NCBI RefSeq assembly: GCF_943734655.1
Contig: NC_071355.1
Span: forward strand, 223,943,527 to 224,007,526
Direction of reading: 5' to 3'
DNA from: Sabethes cyaneus
Taxonomy: Eukaryota > Arthropoda > Insecta > Diptera > Culicidae
Length of the DNA: 64,000 nucleotides
Shown here: in pieces, positions 59,390-64,000 of the stretch
Numbering within the stretch: position 1 is the stretch's first letter
Layout of the letters: every line of letters starts with the position of its first letter
Made by a program: the position numbers and the translations under genes
Notes under the pieces: model-generated
Databases searched by the model: none
What the model saw: only the letters and a program-made list of their open reading frames with translations
What the model was told of the DNA's origin: nothing

Positions 59390-60300
59390 TATTTTTTCAT
59401 TTGAATGTGTCTATTCCCTTTGTCAGTTTCACTCATGTTGTACCCCAGCCACTTGTAAATCTGACTTCTTCCTGGTAATCCCTATAAATCGACGAAAAAC
59501 CTTTTTTACGTTACGTCTCCTTTGTTAATGGCCACCGTATTCCCCCTTTCAGAAATCCAGCAACTTGTACAACTGCTATCGTTCCATGTGCAAGAGGAGC
59601 GCACCCTTTTACCCATTTGAACCTTTCTATCTTCTTGTAAGAGACCATCTTCCTCTTTTGTAAACTCCCCTGCGCTGGTCCTTTTATGCCAAAATACATG
59701 TGTTTGACAAACGACTTTTAATGAAGAACAGTTAAAAAGTTCCGGAGTTATGGCGAAACATACATTCATACTCACGTTTGTTCGTCCTCCTACTTGTTGG
59801 TTCTTTCCCAGTCAGCTCCCTCTTCTGTCACCTAAATCCCTATAATGGAAACGAAACAAAGGTCTTTTTACCATATATTCATCGTCGGTGGAACCCCTCT
59901 CTTTTCTCAAAGTCACTTGCACAACTGCAATCCATTTAAATGCAAGAGAAACGCATCCCCTTTTACTCAGCCCCTTGTTAGGGCTCCCCCTTTTGACAAC
60001 CTCCCAATGCTGATTCCCTTATGTCAAGGTGTGCCAAGTTTGATGAAGATCCGTCGAAGCGTTTCGGAGTTAGGGTCTTCCTCACTGTTATCAATCCCCC
60101 CCTTTGTCAACCCCTTCAGTTCTGATTCCCTCATGTCAAGGAATATGTGTGCCAAGTTTGATGAAGAACCTTCCAGGCATTACGAAGTTATGGCCCCGAT
60201 AATTCTGCGAAGCGAGTTGACTCGACTAGCGCCGAACGAAACGCAAGTGGTAGCAAATCAAAATTTGCCGTGCAACGTCACTTGCCTCGCAGAATAAGGG
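59390..60300. repeat. diverged tandem repeat array
   Basis: Related blocks recur: GTGCCAAGTTTGATGAAGA (60030, 60150), CCTTCC/AAAGTTCCGGAGTTATGGC-type phrases (59740, 60065, 60185), and repeated CCCCTTT..CAACCYC segments. Unit length is irregular (about 120-330 bp). The 150-codon plus frame from 59845 crosses the repeats and has no domain features, so I do not call it a gene. Confidence 0.5.
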
Positions 60301-60600
60301 CCATCTCTTGAGCTTTTGCTTCTGCTATATATTTGGTTATAGACCAATTGATTGTAAGCCTAATTCTCTCAGCCTTCCTCCTCGGTCTGATGGGGATTGC
60401 TTCTGCTGTCTCAAAGCTTTCCGAACATCGAAGTCGTCTGTTAAGCATAGCAGTTGGTTCTTACTGGAAAACTTACCTTACTTAACTTAACTTACTTACT
60501 TGGTTCGATACTCGCTTGCTGGTTTGTATGCTCGCCTCAATAATGTCAGATCAGACGTGCATTTAGTAAGCTACTTATTTTAGAGTATTACCCGTTAATC

Positions 60601-60700
60601 CGGAAATCCCCTCTACTCGTGCGATTTTATCGTATGCTGCCTTGAAATCGTTGAAAATATGACATGTGCTCGCTCCTTGCGTCAGATGTCTGTCCGACGT
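60601..60700 (-). pseudogene. non-LTR reverse transcriptase relic (DFKAAYD motif)
   Basis: The minus strand encodes NDFKAAYDKIARVEG, matching the RT motif (F)xDFKAAYDSI found in several non-LTR clades. Just upstream the frame shifts and stops appear. No other RT block is secure, though 60700-61400 may contain more decayed sequence of the same element. Confidence 0.55.
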
Positions 60701-63318
60701 CGTTCGACAAATTCTTACAGGGGTGCAATACTTTTTTCTTTAGTTTCTCGAAGCTCTTTTTTTCTCTCAATCGTATGGTGACATTCCCCGTCAACTATGC
60801 AGTTGGGGTTTCTCCACATTTACTGTGTCTGGCCGAGCGTATCCTGGCCTAATCGTCTTCAAGATTCGAAGACCCGAATTCCACAGAGGACAGTAGAGAC
60901 TTATCCAGAAGGTGCGCGTGGTTCTGGGAAGTTTGCAGGTTATCCAAATTGCCGAGAAACGGGCCGTCGATTAGTATATAGTTGATTTGGTTTATTGTTT
61001 GATGGTGAAGCGATCTCCAGAGTGTTTTGCGGGTATTTTTTTGTGCGAAAATAGGCTATTTGGACTTGTCGTCGATCTTAAATCGTTACATCGATAGATT
61101 GTTTCCCCACTGACCAGGGCGTCCATGTAATTGGCGAGGAGCTGTCGTACGTTGTTTCCAGCTGTAGATTAAACGCGTTGATGTAGTTGAGCAGAGAGAC
61201 ATTTCGTTGACCTCGTTGACCATTTTATAGTGCGCCACGCGATCCAGCATTTTGGTCACTACAATCCTTCGTCTGCTCGTCAGCTCGGTCTTGGCTCAGC
61301 TTTCGCCGGTCATGAAATTCAGCGATCTGCAGTTATAGATACTAAGTTTCCATTCCGCTCCCTGGATGGAGTGCAGATCACCAACCAGGATAAAGAAACA
61401 ATGTTCCGCTTTACAGTGGCATCACCCTCAAAAGCCCCCTTTGACATGTGCTCGGACGTTCAAAGGCTGGTTAAGCTGTTACTTGTACCAACATTCAATA
61501 TTCACTGTAAGCAGACATATTGTTTTCCACGGGGTTGATTACTCGATCTCCAGTAAGGTTGTTCGTATCCTGGCTGAAATAGCTGTATCTTAACCGCATG
61601 GACACAGCGGGTCCACGAGTTACACAGTAAAGACTTTACCAACCTTCCCTAATAACACTAGTTGCTTTTGTCAAAAATGGGACAAAACTATCTCAAATGA
61701 TCTCAGTATAACTACCGGGGCCACAACTGGTTTTCCTTCATAGAGATTCATTATTACATAATCAATACGGATATCAAACCAAAGACAATCCAGTTTCAAT
61801 ATTTATTCGCTAATAATTGTATAAGGTTTCAAGTATTACAATGGAGTAGTTTTATACCTAAATATGCCATTATTCTACCTTTCAATAATAGAAACAATGC
61901 TGATACTCCAAACACTAATCCAGTCATTTCTTTGTAGAAAAAAATAACTATTTCCCTAAATAGGGTATATTATGGTTGATAATAATAAGTATTCTAGAAA
62001 AAAATGATTTGTATTTTGGTTTCGCTAACAGCACGCGGACACATTGACCGATTCCTCGGATTACTTTCTACTGCAGCAATGGAATCTTCGGACCTTTTAA
62101 CAAGCAACAAAGCTCTGTCTACTCACATTTCCTTTATCTATTACAAGTTTAGGTGACTTTCAGCTACCTACCGATACGGAAACAATCAACTTTAATCTTT
62201 AACAATGGCTCACTCTCACACCTGCGTCTCGGACGCACTTAGCTGGCGCCCGATTGATGTGTCCCCAAATCCGCCGCCTTCGTCTCGTTTCTGTCCGGCA
62301 GTATTACCGCAAGCGAACGCTGCATTTCCCGCTCGGGATGAATTCATCCAAAACTCCCGTTTCAGTTTCTGTGGAACGGCTATGTGGTTTTTGGAGATAC
62401 GCACAAGCGTGTTGGGGTGGGAAAAAGGAAGCCTTTGTCAGCTCATTTGGTTAGATCATCAGAGTGCATTGATTTGCTTCTACGATTTAACATCATTATA
62501 CTCTAACTTTAATTAAATGCAATGAAAACGCAATTAAGCTATTATGTTCCTTCTTATTCACAATCATGTGCACCTTGTATGGCTAACGAATGCAACGCAA
62601 TGTCAATGAGTAACACTTATCTAATGAAAAAAAAAAGCAAACCAAAAGTAAAAACGAGTTGTTGTATATAATTCATGAGCAAAATGGTTTAAGCATTTTT
62701 ACTATCACAATAATGACATAGCCAGAATTCGAATTCTTAGAGTAAAGTTCGATCCTACGGTTATGTTTTAACACATGTTTTTAAACATTCATTTTTCAAA
62801 CGAGAAACAGAGATTGAATGATGTTTATGCATTAAAGTTTGTTGAAAACCATTATTGCCAAGATAGGAATAATTATGAGTTTAATGTTACGGTTGGATAT
62901 GATTATATTCACAGTGAATATTGAGATGAGATTGTGTTACCTACTGAAAACCAATAAATCATAACTGGATTATGTCGATAGTTTATGTTACGTTTTGATA
63001 CAAAACTTCTGGACTTTTCTTCTATGTTTCATTCTGCGAAAGCTTTAAGCTGTAGCATCTTGTCTACTAATTTAATCATTCATGAACTAATGATCAGAAT
63101 ATAGGTTGGTCTTCTTACACAGGATAGAAACTGAATTGTCACAGTTACAGTATAGAGTGTGCAATATTACACACCGTTTTTCACAAAGATACATCAAAAC
63201 TACGCAATATGGTAAACTGTTAGTTTGCTTAGAGGATGATACTGATTTGATGTGGGACTATGTTTTTTATTGGAAGGATCTCACATTATAGTGGTCAGTG
63301 CATTTTGAGGTTAGATTT
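60701..63318. other. intergenic, probably decayed retroelement then AT-rich DNA
   Basis: 60701-61600 has higher GC and patches of broken reading frame on the minus strand (for example SLLNYINAFNLQLETTYD near 61195-61140) that I cannot assign. From 61620 onward the sequence is AT-rich, with no gene, RNA or clear inverted repeat. Confidence 0.4.
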
Positions 63319-63852
63319 TTAGACCTGCGTTCGTTTGGAATGGTTTAATTGACGGTTGTTGGCATCGTCCGGGTTGCTTTCCTCCTCCTCCTTCATGGTG
63401 GACAGTCGCTGGTCGGTTGTGATCGATTTTTTTGTGCTTTCGGAAAGTCTGTAATGAAACAATTGCGAATGAAAATCGAAAATCGGTATTCTTTTTTGTT
63501 AGTTCAACACCCTTTTTTATAAATATTTGTTGTACTAATATAAAATGTTGACGTAAAATATTCATAGCAGAACACAGGATACGTACGATTGTTGTTGCGT
63601 TTGTTGTGTTGTTGTCGATGGTGGCTTCTGGGAGCTGTCGGGTTTGGTTTGCTTTTTCGTAAACAACACGTTACAGTTGTTGACCTGCTTCCAGATTGTG
63701 GTGCGATTGACTTCTTCGGAAATGTTAATTTTACCCTTGCTGGCATTGAGGGCACCGTTCTCCAGCGGAAGCTGCAGGTTGTCGGCTGAATGATGACCGG
63801 AGTCCTGTCGTAGAAAACACGAGGAGAACAGGAAATGGCGCAATGTTTTCAT
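63319..63852 (-). CDS. hypothetical two-exon protein
   Basis: Exons 63587-63852 and 63319-63448 join through a 138-bp intron (donor GTACGT, acceptor TTACAG) to give 396 bp and 131 aa. The ATG context CACCATGA is good. The product starts MKTLRHFLFSSCFLRQDSGH, a short basic/hydrophobic N-terminus that could be a signal anchor or mitochondrial leader. The middle (PLENGALNASKGKINISEEV) is ordinary soluble sequence, followed by a Ser/Thr/Gln-rich linker (PPSTTTQQTQQQS) and an acidic-then-basic tail (MKEEEESNPDDANN...SKRTQV). I do not recognise the family. The model is supported by phase, codon pattern and splice sites only; further 5' exons outside the window are possible. Confidence 0.55.
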
Positions 63853-64000
63853 GGTGACAGAGCGGATGGTAAAAGATGCTTGTAATTCGATAGGAATAAT
63901 GCAGAGAATATTTGGTGTTCGAAAGAGTTGACAAATAAAGAAATGAAACTAAGTAGATTTGGTGATTTTAGTTGTAGTAATAGTGTATTATACATCTGGT

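Noticed and set aside
59845..60297. 150-codon plus-strand frame
   Set aside because: It spans a degenerate repeat array; the repeated phrases appear in it in different forms, unlike a protein repeat.

Overview
This is a 64-kb piece of insect nuclear chromosome. The spliced genes, short GT-AG introns mixed with very long ones, AT-rich intergenic DNA and dense miniature transposons (MITEs) point to a mosquito, and the gene sequences look dipteran. A culicine such as Aedes is my best guess. That species call is inference, since I could not search any database. There is no bacterial, plasmid or viral operon structure.

Genes, left to right: a solitary tRNA-Glu(TTC) at 1303-1374. Rim2, a mitochondrial pyrimidine nucleotide carrier (minus, six coding exons, 4558-19961), has a tiny first coding exon that I recovered about 11.75 kb upstream of the second. 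VhaPPA1-1, V-ATPase c'' (minus, 24373-24999). An FBXL15/jetlag-like F-box LRR protein (minus, 31515-32445). A nucleolar-type single-RRM protein (plus, 34205-34843). UTP6 (plus, 37236-39008) converges tail to tail with Marcal1/SMARCAL1 (minus, 39055-41437). A TXNDC17/TRP14 thioredoxin-like gene (plus, 45028-51604) has a 5.7-kb I-like non-LTR retrotransposon in antisense inside its first intron. VPS52 (minus, 51979-54204), mitochondrial EF-G1 (plus, 56443-58799) and an unrecognised two-exon gene (minus, 63319-63852) follow. The genes are unrelated housekeeping functions (mitochondrial transport and translation, lysosome/Golgi traffic, ribosome biogenesis, DNA repair). I see no functional cluster. 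All spliced models keep frame across every junction.

The rest is dominated by transposon archaeology. At least 15 foldback or terminal-inverted-repeat elements can be delimited. They include hAT-type MITEs with perfect 8-bp target duplications (15580-15938, 29380-29656, 54816-54999), TA-flanked mariner-type MITEs, a tRNA-derived SINE with a near-perfect 12-bp duplication, and RT relics of Jockey and other non-LTR clades. Several are nested, up to three deep at 54475-55508. Two copies of one MITE family carry different nested elements at almost the same central position.

The most unusual object is a 1.96-kb TTAA-flanked palindrome (27054-29013). Its two arms are built from about 150-bp tandem units arranged in mirror order. 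It has no ORF and should fold into a very long hairpin.
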